This document shows, one piece after another, positions 12,153 to 25,856 of a stretch of 64,000 bases of DNA (position 1 is the stretch's first letter; each line of letters starts with the position of its first letter). The notes under the pieces were generated by a model that was not told where the DNA came from, searched no databases, and saw nothing but the letters and a program-made list of their open reading frames with translations. The DNA comes from Progne subis subis (lineage: Eukaryota; Chordata; Aves; Passeriformes; Hirundinidae): assembly GCA_022316685.1 (NCBI GenBank), contig JAKJHU010000085.1, positions 2,108,001 through 2,172,000 of the forward strand. The letters are read 5' to 3'. Made by a program: the position numbers and the translations under genes.

Positions 12153-13219
12153 CAAGCATCGTGAGCCACCCCCTCTCAAGTCTCAGCTTGCCTATGGCAT
12201 TTTAATCTCACTATCTTATAAACAGTGCAAATTAGTACAATTCTAAACATCCTAGCCAGAGCAGAATTAATTTAACAGCTATAACAGAACAGGAGAAGCT
12301 GTTGAAGGGCAACAGGTTGAAAGCACTGACGCAGCTCTTGCCAGGTTAGTGTTTCCTCAAGTTTGTTGCTGAAAAGGATTGAACAGCTTTCCACAGTCAT
12401 TCTTCTCCTTTACCCTTAAACATCACCAGCAGTCAAGTAAATATTTACAGTTTGTGTGCACACACACACACAAAATTAATGGCAAAACGTTTTCCATGAG
12501 CAGCTGGACCTCAGTTATGAGCTTGTAATAACTGAAACATCACATTAGTTACATCAGCTAAGTTCAAACTTACCCATCGGTGAAGGCAACTATAAGCTTA
12601 CAAATAGCAGATACAGCTGTTTTTTCTGAAGTATGAGGGTCAGTTATTTTGTAAGTCAGTGCTCTCTCGAAGAGCCCTTAAATTAGAGTTAAGCAATGGC
12701 CATTCAAATGATAAAAATGCTAATTATCCTAGAATTACAATCACAAGTAGTGATCCTAAGGCACATCAGCCACATGCATATGCAATAATGCATTGTTTTG
12801 CTTTCAGACAAGAAAATTGCATTAGCTTTGTCTGTATTTAGTGTGCACAAGAGGTTGTTTTTAGATAAAGTATCCCTGAAAGGTCATTGTTATCACAAAA
12901 GTTACCAAAAGACAGAAGGTTTAACAAGTAGTAAAAATATTTTTGGACTACTAATACCAATAAAGTCTGATACATAAAATGCAGTGCAAATTCACAATAC
13001 ACTTATCTACCACCCCCATCACTTCTGAGGATTTCCAACCCTCAGAAAAAAAGTTGGCACTTGATAAGTGTAAAATACACCTGGTTGTTTTTATGAAATC
13101 TTACTAAGACTGATTTGGGAGTGTTTTAAGAGTTTTTGTGTAGCAGGCTCAAAGTATGAATTTCTGTACTCAGACACCACCCTGGGAGCCCCCACCCACT
13201 TTAATTCTTTTGAGGACAC

Positions 13220-15162
13220 AAACCATTTATTTCTACAGCAGACTCGTGTTGAGCGTCCAGATACAACAGCTGCCATCCAAATACCAGCACTAACAGCACA
13301 GCAAAGTTACTTTGAAAGGAGTCATCATTAACCATGCTTATACAAAGCTTCAGTGAGAAAATAATACCAAGAAAAGATATCACACTATTTAAAAAAAAGA
13401 AAAAACAAAAAAACAAAAACAACCACATCCTGTACCATCACTAGATTACAGAAAAAACACACTTTGTGAACAAATCCAATGCACATTGCTTCACAAAATC
13501 CCCCATCTATAAAAACTTGCCAGACTGTCACTGGGGAATTGGTTCAGATGCCAGCAACGCTGACCCAACTTTCTGCCCTTTGTCTGCAGAAGGCAAAACA
13601 AGCCAAATATTCATATTTTCAGAATCGAGAGCTTCCTGTTATGAGCTTAATTTCAGATTAGTATTTGCTAACCACCACACTCCAGAGGAAATGGTTTAGG
13701 GACAATCCAGGTCTTACATAAAGAAAAAAAAAATAAAATAGATATTCTATTCTGACTGATGTTTGTAGTACTTCCAAACAATGTAGTGCTTTCCAGGACA
13801 ATGATACCAAAAGGCTCTGAAATAACCAGGGGCTTTGACAGATTCTGGACTGATTGATAACAAATTCACAGACTCGTTCTGTGCAAAAAACAAGTGTTAA
13901 AATTTGCCTCCCACGGTGCTGGATTAAAATACCAGCATGTGTCTGCACCTTAGGCTTCAAAATCACATCGAGAGTGGAATCTGAGCTGCCCCAAAAAGCC
14001 TCTCCCATCCAGAGGCAAACCTCAAGAACAGATCCTATAAGATGTAAACAGCCACCGTGGACTTCAAAAGGCTTTTTTTTTTTTTTTTGCCTTCTTGCAG
14101 AGAAACATTAACTGCAAATTCCAGATAGATTCACACGCCCCAAACTGCAAAACTAAATGAAATGGGAAAGTTAAAAATAGGTCTGCCAAGCGAGAGACAG
14201 AGTTAAGGGGTAAAATGAAATTGTGGAAATTCAAGTGGGCAATTACATGTGAAAATCCAGTATTTGATTGAGAAAATACCCTGCCTAGATTCCTGGAATC
14301 ACATGGTATCAAAAACTAAGCACCTGTGTAAAAAAATCATTTCTGTATCTGAGGTGTGGAAAAGGAGGAAAAAACCAACCGTTAGGAGTCTTATTAGGCA
14401 AGGAAATAAAACTGCCTGGTAAAGTGTCTATAAAACCCTAAACTGGCTCTACAAACAGTTTAGTTTCATTTCAAGAGACCAGGACTTTGAGGGTATCAAG
14501 CTATTTAGGAGTGGGAGTAGTGCCTACTCTGATTACACACTGTCTAAGGTAACAAATGAAATGCAGAAACGAAACTCTTGTCATCTTCCCTGTCTAAAAT
14601 CCACCCCCCCGAGGTGTTCTGACAGGAGTTTCAGCTCAGTGAGCTCCGAAAACGTCGTGTACCTGGCCCTGGATGCAAAAGGATGCCGAGGGGGGTCCTG
14701 TGCACACCCCCTGCCCAGCAGTCAGGTATGGTTGTTACCATCCCAGCACTGTACAGACAGAATTCCTCAGAGGGACAACCAGCTCCCCGTTTGCCACACA
14801 TCCCTCCAGCTGCCATGGGAATACATCAGAACGTGGGAGGATGCCGATTTACCGTCACTGAGGAATTCAGAGCGCGACTCCGTTTGTAACGTCAGCGAAT
14901 CCACCGCGAGCGCCTCCTCCAGCCGATGGACTTACAGAATTGAGACCACATCACCTTCCCAGGAAAACCTCGTCACCGCTGACCTTTGCAAACAAACATC
15001 ATCACATTTAGCAAAGCAACTGCAAACCTCCGTGCCACAGCTCGGCCTTTGTGCTCCATTGTGCAAAGAGCAGAGGCTTCCCATCGCCTACAGCAAGTCT
15101 CTGATGGGGGGGAAAAAGGAAATAAAAAGCACCAATACGTTAAGTCAGGCGCACCCAAATAT
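13220..15162 (-). other. VPS37B: VPS37B 3' UTR (end inferred)
   Basis: Sequence following the VPS37B stop on the minus strand. It is AT-rich with no coding potential. A minus-strand AATAAA lies at 13226-13231, which would give a 3' UTR of about 1.9 kb. A second candidate near 11505 would make it longer. The boundary is inferred from the hexamer alone. Confidence 0.4.
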
Positions 15163-18100
15163 TTACTGGAGGATAAAGCCAGGATGCGGCGGGAGGCGAG
15201 GTGGTCTCTGGGGCAGAGGTGGAGGATAGGGCGGCACGAACTGAGCTGGGTATCCCGGCTGTGCCATCGGACTGGCGGGCTGAGCTCCTCCCGGCCGCGG
15301 CGGCAGAGGAGGGTACGGAGCACCTGGGTAAGAGAGAGCCGGTCCTGAACTCATGGCTGCGGTGAAGGGAGTGGGCAAACGTCCTGCCGGGCCCGAGGGA
15401 GGCGGGGGAGGCGGGATCCGCCGCGGCACCACCGAGGGAGGAGGGTTTGCATCCGCCTTGTAGGGATCCGCCGGGGCTGCCGCCGGCTCGGGCGGCCTCG
15501 GCTGCGCCTGAACCTGAGGAAGTCTCTGTCCCTTCAGCACCATCTCCTGCAGCTTCTCAATCTTCACCCGGCGCAGGTGAGCCAGTTTCCGCTTGCTCTG
15601 GTACTCGTCGATGAAGGAATCCAGTGGTATTTCACCGTCAAGGAACTTTTCTGCCATGTTCTGTCAAATACGGAACATTCTCTTAGGAAACTGCCTACTG
15701 CAACAGAATCTAAATGGCTCACATCCCAAAAATAGCATCGTTTTGCCTGTGATTTTCCAGCTGGCATATGGAAGGTGACTGGCATACCGAAGAATTCTGA
15801 GCAGAACTTTGAGTTAGTTATTACTCAGAAGCACTGAGAGTTAAATATCACTTTTGCATAAATTTATACTGAAGTTAACAGCAGTAAAAACATCTGAATC
15901 TCGCTCTGAGCATTCCCCTAATCACCAGTGAGGAAAACAAACCAAGTCCAGCACCTTCCCAGATTGCCAGCTAAGCTGAGTTACAGCTCAGTGCTGCCTG
16001 AATGCCAGCAGAAACACTGGGAACTCTGTGAGACTCAGCACAGAGATTATTGCTAAGTCAGGTTTAAGACTCACCCTTACTTCTGGCTTTAGGTAAATGA
16101 CGTTTAATAACTGAGAGCTGGACAAACACAAAATCACAAAATTCACCTCGTCCTGGCAATGTCTTTTTACAATCACAGCAAAGCCAATAAGCAATTTTTT
16201 TTTTCCTCCTGATTAATTACAGAAAATGGCTGCAATGAAATCAGCAAACAAAACCAAGCACTCGCATTATTCTGCAGTCAGACCACCCTTCGTGCACTTG
16301 TGTCACAGCAAGCGGTGACCACCGGCACCTGCACACACACGCTGAAATCACCACGCAATATTGCACCACAAGCACAGCAGGAAAAGCAGCACAGGCACAG
16401 GTTTTTTTATTATGCTACTAATTGACATTTATTATGAAGCAATACATATACCAGGCAAACCTCATTAAAAAAAGATTCCACACTTTTAAGCTCTACAAGC
16501 TTGAAGGCGAAGCCGAGAAAGTAAGAGGGTTTTTGCCTACCCTTACTAAAAAGGAGCACTTTCTTTCTTGTGCTTCAAAGATGTTAAGAGTTAAAAAAGT
16601 ACTCAGATAAAAAAGAAATACAATTCCTGGAATCTAATAGCTGTTCCCTAAAGTTCAAAGCAGAGACAAGACCATATTCTTAAAACTACTCCTTAATCTG
16701 TCACATGCTCAACTCAGCACTGCAGCCACGGAGCGTGGAAGGTTCTGGCAATGGGTGGCAGTGGCAGGATTGGGGTGTTTTGTCATTACCTCTGTGTCTT
16801 CCTCAATCTTGGCCCCCTCAGTCTGCAGCAGGGCCAGCAGGGTCTCCAGGGAAGCATTACTGGATTGTCTGTCTGCAAAGGCACAGGAAGGACAGAAAGT
16901 GACAGCTGGCTCCAAGAGACCTCGAGCTACACAACAACCTCTAAGGCACATCTGCACAAGCAGCAGACCCTGCAGCTCCACACAGGATGATTACAGGAAG
17001 AAATGGATTACCAAGTTCAGGAATATTGTCAGAGTGCTAAGAGCTGAAATTTAATTCCAATCATATATTTATAATATTGAAAGCACTTCAGCAAGCGCAG
17101 TGTCAGATGTAAAATATAAATCGGTATGAAACTTAAATGCAATATTCCATTTGATTTATAAATAGTCACTGGAAATTCGAAGCGTTTTGCTCTTTAGCAA
17201 GGTAAATGAAGTTGATAATTTAGAGAAGAGTAGGTCAAGAATAGGTAGGTAACAGGAAAAATCCACAGTATCTGTTACTGGATGTGACAGTCACTTAATA
17301 AATCATCAGAAGTGGGACCCATTCCAGCACTACACAAGAATGACATTTCGCTTTGTACCCTAATTCACACAGCTAAAAATGAGACACCAAAAACCAAACA
17401 ACAAACAGGCAACAGATTTACATTCACTTAGAAAACAGCAAACCATAATTGTCAACAGCCAGTGTTACCTAGTTTTGTTTTCTTTATCTGGTATGCTTCA
17501 AAGAGAACTTGCAGCTCTTGATATTTCTCAGTCAAATTTGATTTCAGGGACTCCAACTTTGGCTGGTACAGGAGATTTCCTTCTGCCAGACTGCGGTTGC
17601 TGGCAAGAGTCATGTCCTTGCTGTGCTGAACGTTTTGGGCCTGGATATAAATTAAAAACAAAACAAAAAAAAACAGTGTGTGAAATGACAGCGAAATTAT
17701 TAAGCGAGACAAAATGAGAATTTGAAAGCTTTTAAATAAACAACCAAAGTAAGCTCTGTGTAAGAATTAGTGCTGTGGCATTGGACCTGCAGCTGATGAA
17801 CAAATGATGAACATTGACAGATAAAGTAACAGTTCTTGAAAAAAGTCTGAATTCCAGCAGGGAGATACAATGAGTGCAGAAGAGTATCATCCCTTATCTG
17901 GTTAATGTGTAAAAAATAACAATTGCATTGTGACTGCTCCTTCTCCAGAATATTCTTCCCCAACTGTGTTACACCAATCCCAGATTAATGCCAAAACCTT
18001 CATTTTTTTCAGTTTAATCCTTCTGCTTAACAGTTCCTATCCTAAAGAAAAAGTGACAATTCTCACACAGCCAAGATTCAGCCAGATTCACACAGGCACG

Positions 18101-21100
18101 GGATTTCATCAAGAGAACCTCCAGGAGCTCCGGGAGAGCCGAGTGTTTGGAGAAGTCTGTCCTGGGTGTCACATTAGATTCATTAAAATATTCAGACATC
18201 AAAAGGCAAAAGAAAACAAAACAAAACAAAATCAACCAAGGGACTTGATTTCAGATTCTCAGGCTGAATCAAGTGGAATAGTCCTCCCAGAGCACAACAG
18301 ACTAACTCTACTGAGCTGCCTTCAAAGCCACCAGAAGTTGGGTACATTTTTGTGACCTTCTCCATCCAGGTGCCCCTTTAGTCCAGGATATCTCTGTTCA
18401 GCTGCAGCTGCTCCCACTGACGGCCCCTGCAGTCTGTGCAAACAGAGGCAGACCTTGCTGCTGCCACGCTGCTGGGTGGACACAGAGCCACACCCCAGAA
18501 ACAGGAAAAGAGGAAACCCAAATGAGCTCTTTTGAAAGCCCCAGAAAAGGTCAGAGTCAAAATTCAGGTGTTTTTCCAAGCGCAGCAACTGGCTTTGAGA
18601 ACAATTGCTTCCTTCTGAAATATTTAGATGCTACTTTAATTTCCTAAATTCAAAAACTAGCCTGGTGTTTCTTAAACACACCTCTGTCCCCAGATACTGC
18701 TCCTCAAAACCCAAAGCTTTACTCACACCCCGTTCTTGCCAAATCACTTAAAAACCCAAAAACAACCAAGGATAATGCAGAGTCCTAAATTCTATATCAA
18801 TCCCAATTCTACTCTAAATTGTGAACTTCAGAAATTACGTTTTCAATGTTGTTTTGCCTTCTCAAGCCTAAATAAGCATCCATCAGCCCTATGCTTGTGT
18901 TCAGTGTGGATCATTTCAAAGAATAAAAAGAAAATCCACTTCTTACATTTGAATCTAATGCAAAATTATTTAAATTAAACTGGTTTCCATTTGTTTATTC
19001 TCATATGATCCGATCCTGTTAGAACTGGTGCTTTCAGAAAGCTGAAGTCCCCCTATTTTACATTTTTCACAAACAATTATGAAGGGAACTAAAATCCACA
19101 GGATTTAACAGTTTAATTAGTGGCACCCAACTCTTACCAACCCCCTGCCATCACGACCAGCCTTGTTACTCGCTGCCTCCTGAACTGGCAGCCAAGGAAA
19201 ACTGAGTGCAAAAAGATTGATGGGTTCTGGTGCCTCTTTCACCCTTTTAATGAGCTCACTACTTCCTCACAGCAAATTCAGTATTTTCAGTGCTTGGGAG
19301 CTGATACTCTCATTTCAAAGCAGGTGCACAGTCAGTCAGGAGAGACCAGTTTAATAAGTAACTTTGGTCTCTCTTTTAGGATGAAGAAGATGTACATTTA
19401 CTCAGGGCAGAAAAAAAGCCAGTGGACACACAAACCCATAAACCTTTCAAGAGCACAACTCTCAGGAAAAGGAAGCTTTTACTAAAGTCATATATAGCAA
19501 AGAGGAGAAGGTAGAACACCAAATAAACAGATAAAGAAAAGGCTTCCTAAAGTCACTTGAGACTTTTGTGATGGCGTCCCTGCCTCAAGTGTCAGAATAT
19601 TTCTCAACAGGACCAGGCAGGAGGAAGAAACAACAAATTCCTAACCTTTCATAATGATCTGCTGAGTAACTTTATTTTTAAATCATTTCAAATGTGTGAA
19701 GACGAGTAAATATCACTATGACATGATGTATCTGACTTGTAAAAATAAGAAAAACGTGACTAATATGACCTGCCTACATCTAAGGCAGAGTGACATCCTG
19801 TCCTTTGCATCTGATATCTAATAATTATGGACTCTTAAAAAGTCTTGTTTTAAACTGAAAAAGTTAAGGTATTTGTAATTGTACTTCAAGTTATATTGCT
19901 TGAAATGACACAAGACTTAATGCCTAAACTTCTTCCATATTAGAGCACTTCTGAGAAAGGCATATTTTTTTCTAACAGAAGTTGATCAAAAATGGTAATT
20001 GACAATTAATGATGAATAAAAATGTCACTCCTGAAGTCTACACTGCCAGCACTGGTCTGTGTCAAATTTCTTCTAAAAACGCACACTTGGAGAGATGAGA
20101 AACTTGAATCTCACCCAAAACTATGAAAAGAAGAAGTTCCTCAAATACAAAGCAAACTTAGGAATGATGTTTAATGAAACTTCAGGAGGAACTGGTGAAG
20201 ACCCATCCATTTGTTCTTGGACATTGAAACATTTCATGTCACTGGAAGAATTTTGAAGCCTGTGAATTCTAATTCACAACAAACAGAACCAATACAATCC
20301 CAGAGCGTTGCAACTTCAATACAGTCACAATTTATAAACCAGAATAATTTCTGTCACTGATGTTAAGATCTGTGTAAAAATTTTACAGCGACTGTTCCAC
20401 TACAGTTGGAAGTTAATTCGAGGAATCAGAAAGCAAACACTGAAAATTTTGCCTGAAGTATGCTGTAGAAAAGCTTTCAAAAATGAGTAATCTAAAACTA
20501 AAAAAAACCACCCCAGCTGCAAAATCATCCAAGGGTCAAAGCCACAGTACAGCATGAGCAGTCTATTAAGATTATCAGTGCAGCACAAAGAATGCTTTCA
20601 GCATCCATTCACAGCTTTCCACGAGCCCAAGACAAAAGCCGAGGAAGGAAAAAATCCAACAAAAGTATTTTGCTGTCACGTGGGACTAAAATGTGCTTTA
20701 GCAGGGAACTGCTCCTGCACTGCTTGTTCACCTGTCCACTGGAAGTGTGAGGAAAAAAACTTATTTAGAGATAAAAGTCAGGAGCACGGGACTCCAGCAG
20801 AATTCCTAAGAAGACTCTTGAGGTCATGAGCACTTTAACAGGCAGGAAATGTTAATCTGAAACCAGATGAAAATACCAGTCAGAATCACGAGACATAATG
20901 AGACGGGACAATATTAAGAAGAATATATGACTTTGTGGGGTTTTTTTAACTGCTAAGCTCTCACTACAAATTCTGAATGGGACAAATGGAGCACCCATAC
21001 TGAGCTGCTTATAAGGGGATTTTCATGGTACAAGGATTGCTCACTCCTGAGCAGACCACTCAACACCAAACTGTCCTGCAAGAAAATGAAGCCATGGACA

Positions 21101-24100
21101 CACAGAGGATATTAAAGACAAAAGTTCACGGTTTATGCAGCACTTCAAAACTTTAGCTGCTTAAAAAATGAATTTCTTTAATGGACATAATTTGAATAAT
21201 TTTACTCAAGGATTTATTTAGTGAGCATTTCCAAGAGCAGGCAGCAGCAACTGCTTTGGGAATTTAGAGTCTACTACTTTTATGAACTGCAGCTTTGTTT
21301 CATCCCACTTTTAAAAAAAGAAAAAAGAAAAAAAAAAAAAAAGAAAAAAAAGCTGGATAAAATTAAACCAGAACTAGTACTAGCTTAGCAACATTCATAC
21401 TATAAATGTTGAGCCCTTACTCCAAAATAATGGTTTGCAGCAAGAGTTATTTGTAAAACGTCTCTGAGAGGCGTCACTCTGGTTCATCCAAAAGCACATT
21501 CCCAGAGGAGCTGCCTCCTGAGAAACTGAGCAATCCTCACTACCCACAAAGTCCATCAAGAGCTGCTCTAATTATAAGCTTGCTCTGGCCAGCACCATGG
21601 TGAGGAATCTCTTGGTACCTTCGAGAAAAAAGTCTCTTAAGGAGCTATAAATAAAAAGCAGCTTTGTGTGGCACCGTTTTAATTGCTTTACACATAGGAT
21701 ACATCCATGTTAGTTTTAGATTTCCCCAGCCTTTATCATTCCCACATTCTCTTTCACTTACACATACTTGTAAGTTAAGAATAAAATAGGCAGTCACACT
21801 GTGGAAGGATAAAGATGCACATTCAGAGTGTCAAATTAACCCCTGAAACAGGAGCTGACAGGTGCAGAGTAGGAGAAGAGACTTCTTTTACAGAAGATTT
21901 AGGAGTGCTTTTCATCAAGGACTCGTGAATAATACACCCCCTAACAACATCTGTTCTGTAATAAATATTAAAACATACTGCAAAGTAATTAAATTGGCTA
22001 AATTTAGCTCTTCTGATTACTTGAAAATGACAAAGCTTAGAAGGTAAGCTGCAGTTCCTAGACATTTCTTGCAGAGGCAAGACACTCAAGCACTGCAATT
22101 TGCACACATCAGACAGAGACAGGTTACTCATTTGATGCTCAGCTAGAAGAGAAAAATCTGTAGTTGTCACCAAGTCTAATTCCTAACTCTGCAACTAAAT
22201 TTCATGTTTGGCCAACAAGAACATGACCACTTGCACAATGTGGTTTTAGGACAGGAGCAGGAATCCAAGAAATCCGGGCATGAATGCACATAGTTTGACT
22301 TGGACTTTCTGCCCTGCACGATCTTTTCAATCGGCTTTTGAGAAAAGGACTATGCTCAAAAAATTCCTTTTGTGCCTGCCAGTGTACTCTGAGATGCCGG
22401 AATGAGAAGAAGGCAACACATTTCTGACTTCTTGATTTCACATAATTAAGGTATTGAAAAGCAAATAATTTTTGGACATGGAACCTTAGCAGTCAGTAAC
22501 ACAACACTGCACTGTTACAGAAGAGATACTCCAGGAGATAAAAAGAAAATTCACTTTCACAGGGAAATTCATCAAATCATCACCAGTGTCAGGTCACAGA
22601 TTCTCTCATCTGTGCTTTTCAGAGTTATCTCACGGAGACTGACTTCTATAAACTAATTACTTTTATGACCCTGCCATGGCAGGGGGTTTGGAACTAAATG
22701 ATCTTTCAGGTCCCTTCCAGCCCAAACCATCCTGCGATTGCCTACTTCAGGAAGATGAATGCTGCACATGCAGCACAGAGATCAACCTGAAAGGATTATT
22801 AGAAAAAAACCCCAAAACTACAAACCCTCCTCAGTTTCAAAAGACTGGGAGTACCAGACAAGGAGCTTCCTTCCTCCTTCTCACAAGACAAGATGTTCGT
22901 TGTTCAACAAGCCCAGAGGCTGCAAACCCAACCTCAGAGACAGGAAAAGCGACAGTTCAGCTCTGGTGCCACAGTGTCACACACCTGGGGACAACACGTG
23001 CAGGACACATCACCGCTGGGCACACACAGACACAGACACACACCCCCACAAATCCCGCTCAAATGCCACAGAGAAACACATTCCCTGTGAGGCTGGAAGC
23101 GCCTATTTTTAGCTGTTAGCAAGAAAGCCAAGTGGTTTTTCCAAATCCTCCTCCTTTGTGAACAAAACATTGGGGTTTGAGCTGGGTTTCCCTTGCAACA
23201 AGGAGAACAAAGGGTTTTTTCAATTACGGAATAAGCAGCTTTGACCAACTTTGCCGCTGAAAATACAAGTGACCTCAGAGAAGTGACTCGGGAGTCGTGA
23301 TTTAATTGGCACGTCACAGTAAAATTAGGAATTCAAGGACTTTGGAATGACCCTACAACCTGGATACACATAGAGTGACAGCCAAGCAGCAGTGAAGTCA
23401 CCATGGTGCCTCCTTAATGTTCAGGATTTCCCTCTCTCCCTCTTCCTGCCACATTTCCCAGTGAAAACTCAGTTTTTGCACATGCAATAAACAATTCAGT
23501 GAAGGCAAAAACGGAATGAGGAAGAAATATCCAAGCATGGCCAATTCCTTCCAAGATGGGTAAACACATTTCTAGTTGAACAGACTCCAGTAAAAGCCTC
23601 CACATCCAATAAAAGAGGATTATAGCAGACAGCAGCACAGCCGTGTTTCCACACAGCCTGAGCACCTCCAAACCTGGCCACACTTTCCAAACACCACAAA
23701 ATATTCCCTCGGGCCCGGAGAACTCAACTCTACAATTTAAAAGCCTTAAGATGCCAAGGAAAGAGGAAAACCTGAGGGTCAAATCGAGAATATGGGCTGG
23801 TTGTGCAGCGAGGGAGGATCTTTTCTACATGAGGTTTTCTGTCACTTCTGACCTAAAGCCTTAAGTCCACACTGACAAATTAATAATAATAATTAAGAGC
23901 CCACTGGGCCAGGCCTTGCGCTTGTCCCTTGGCAGAGGTCACACTGGAAGCAGCAGCACTGCACCGTTCACATCTTCACGAAGTTAAGCCCATTATAACC
24001 CGCTGAGTTTCCTTAAATAGTCTTTATTCAGCAGGGTGCTCCTGCCCCCAGCAAAGCAGGAGGCCTCCAAGAGCTCTCTGCATGCTCTACTTTCCGCAGC

Positions 24101-25483
24101 GCCGCCTGTTTCTTCTAAGTTCTCAGAATGTAAGATCACATGAAAAGTTATTATGGCTGCCCTACTCTCAGAAATCCATTAGCACAAAGTTCAAAATCCA
24201 AATTATTGCATAACACAGCAAATAAATTCCCCAGGACACCTCATCAACTCAGCCCCAGCCTCCAGTGGGCCTCTCCATGTGTAACACTTGGACAATTTGG
24301 CTGGAGGTGAATGCAGAACAACCTCCTCAGAAGCACCAAAAGGCCCAGGATCTAAGTTTGAGGGAACACAGTTGTAATTGATTTCACCTAATAAAGTAAG
24401 CTTCTTTCTCAAGAACATGTTGTCACTATTTTTCTTATCTTGAGGCTTTTGTCCTCTAATTTAAGAAAGCAAAAAAAAAAAAAAACCAACCAAAAAAAAA
24501 AACCCCACAAAACCCCAATAAATACAAGACCCAGAGAAGTAGAGCACATATTTTTTCTTTTATAGTTTTCATACATATAGTTTTATCTTAGTCGCTCTTA
24601 TCTGACTAAGAGTGAGATCCATTCAGGAACATCTGTGGCTAAATGAACCCAGAACAGCCTCATAGCTGAATTGTAACACCCAGTGTCCACTGGCACACAG
24701 AAAAACCAGTTAAAGACAACCACAGCCAGAGGAAGAAAACAGGCTCCTACTTTGTTTCAAGAACCACGGATCCAAAAGCACGACTTGGAGCCTGATGCAC
24801 TGACAAAGACACTTCAAATAGGCAAAACAAGCAGCAGAAACGCCTGACAGCCCTCGCTGCGCCCAGCATACCAACCGGGGCACACAGAAATCTCTTTCAC
24901 ATTGTTTTGAATTCACCCTGGCAAAATCCTTCACCGCGGCCAAGGCACAAAACAAGGACTGTACGAACGGAAAAGCTGATCCCACCTCCGGGCCGTCAGC
25001 GTCCTCTAATTCAGCGGTGGAATTAATTTAATTCAGCGTTTTCAGCCCGCCGAGCCCTCACCCCTCCTATGGCACCCAGCGGGCACCGATCCCCCCGCCG
25101 CGGGCCGGCGAACAAAGGCCGGGGCCGGCAGGGCCGGGAGAACGAGGGCCGGGGGCGGCAGGGAAGAGGGAAGCAAGGAAGGGACCGGCAGAGCTTCCCG
25201 CAGCCCCGGGGGCTCCTCACGCCCCGGCAGCTCCACGGCAGGGCCGAGAGCGCCCGGAGGCTCCGGGGAGCGGGGAGTCATTAACAGCCCCAACACCGAG
25301 CGGCACCGGGGACCCCGCGGGCTGAGGGGGGCGGCCCGAGGAGAGGCCGCGGCCGGGGAGTATGAGGCAGCCTCTCACCTCTTCCATCTCGCGGGCCATG
25401 TCCTGGAGCTGCTCCTCGTCGTCCAGCAGCGCGCTGAGCTCCTGCAGGCTCAGCGCCTCCAGGCGCCGAGCGTCCAGCGCCAT
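15163..25483 (-). CDS. VPS37B: VPS37B, ESCRT-I subunit
   Basis: VPS37B is one of four alternative VPS37 subunits of ESCRT-I, the cytosolic/endosomal complex with TSG101 and VPS28 that sorts ubiquitinated cargo into multivesicular bodies and helps in budding and cytokinesis. Coding exons on the minus strand: 25483-25379, 17640-17469, 16872-16790 and 15660-15163. Phases join exactly to give 285 residues, the human length. Residues 1 to about 165 form the helical Mod(r) domain, with conserved NRSLAEGNLLYQPKLESLK, YQELQVLFEAYQIKKTKL and EKFLDGEIPLDSFIDEY. The remaining ~120 residues are Pro-rich (RRIPPPPPP, PYPPPLPQRPP) and end GFILQ. The ATG at 25483 is the only start in the CpG island that gives the family N-terminus. 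Intron 1 is about 7.7 kb; I see no other gene inside it. Confidence 0.97.
21311..21353. repeat. A-rich run in VPS37B intron 1
   Basis: About 40 bases of A interrupted by single G residues. It could be a retroposon tail or simple slippage; no flanking element is recognised. Confidence 0.7.
22668..22745 (+). mobile_element. CR1 LINE 3'-end fragment (short)
   Basis: The text GCCATGGCAGGGGGTTTGGA followed by AATGATCTTTCAGGTCCCTT and CCAGCCCAAACCAT is the usual 3' end of an avian CR1 element in the plus orientation. Only about 75 bp remain. It lies in VPS37B intron 1, antisense to that gene. Confidence 0.75.
24470..24515. repeat. A-rich and AAAACCCC low-complexity tract
   Basis: A run of A followed by AACCAACC, another A run and two or three AAAACCCC-like words. 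It is simple sequence within VPS37B intron 1. Confidence 0.7.
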
Positions 25484-25830
25484 CCCGGCCCCGCCGCCGG
25501 CCCCGCTCCCGCTCCCGGACCGGAAGTGCCGCCGCGCTCTCGCCCCGGCCCGGCGGGCACCGCCCTCAGCGCCCCCTGCCGGGGGGGCGTGTCGGGCCGT
25601 ACCACGGGGGCTGCGCGGCGGGAGGGGGGCGCTGCTGGACGGAACCAAAGGGGCCTGGGGAGGGGGGCGGCCGTGGCTGAGGGCGGCTGCCGTGAGGGGG
25701 TGAAGCCGCCGTGAGGGGTCTGTGGAGGGAGCCCCTTGAGGGGTCCGTGGGTGCAGCCCCTCCACGGGCACAGCGCCGGGCAGAGCCCCGCACAGAGCGA
25801 GCTTTGTGTGCTGCGCTCACGTGAGGCGCT
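25040..25830 (-). promoter_or_regulatory. CpG island and promoter region of VPS37B
   Basis: Very GC-rich, CpG-dense sequence covering VPS37B coding exon 1 and its upstream flank. An ETS/GABP-type site, ACCGGAAGTG, is at 25519-25528, about 36 bp upstream of the ATG. A palindromic E-box, TCACGTGA, is at 25817-25824. No TATA box is apparent, as expected for a housekeeping CpG promoter. The transcription start itself cannot be fixed from sequence. Confidence 0.75.
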
Positions 25831-25856
25831 CGGGGCCCCGGGAATCCCGAGGGATC

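Larger units (their letters stand above)
7201..13219. other. Intergenic region between convergent HIP1R and VPS37B
   Basis: About 6 kb without a convincing exon on either strand. Open frames are short, lack flanking splice sites in consistent phase and match no family I recognise. It contains the TA-rich block at 7.45-7.83 kb, a purine run near 9.5 kb and a TA tract near 12.1 kb. Poly(A)-signal-like hexamers occur on the plus strand at 8662 and about 9727 and on the minus strand near 11505, so longer UTR forms of either gene are possible. Confidence 0.5.

Noticed and set aside
24470..24515. AAAACCCC words suggesting an interstitial telomere-like repeat
   Set aside because: Vertebrate telomere repeat is TTAGGG/CCCTAA; these few irregular units are simple sequence.
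17641..25378. Many open frames of 60-147 codons in VPS37B intron 1
   Set aside because: No consistent splice sites, no conserved motifs and AT-rich composition. Nothing supports a nested gene.
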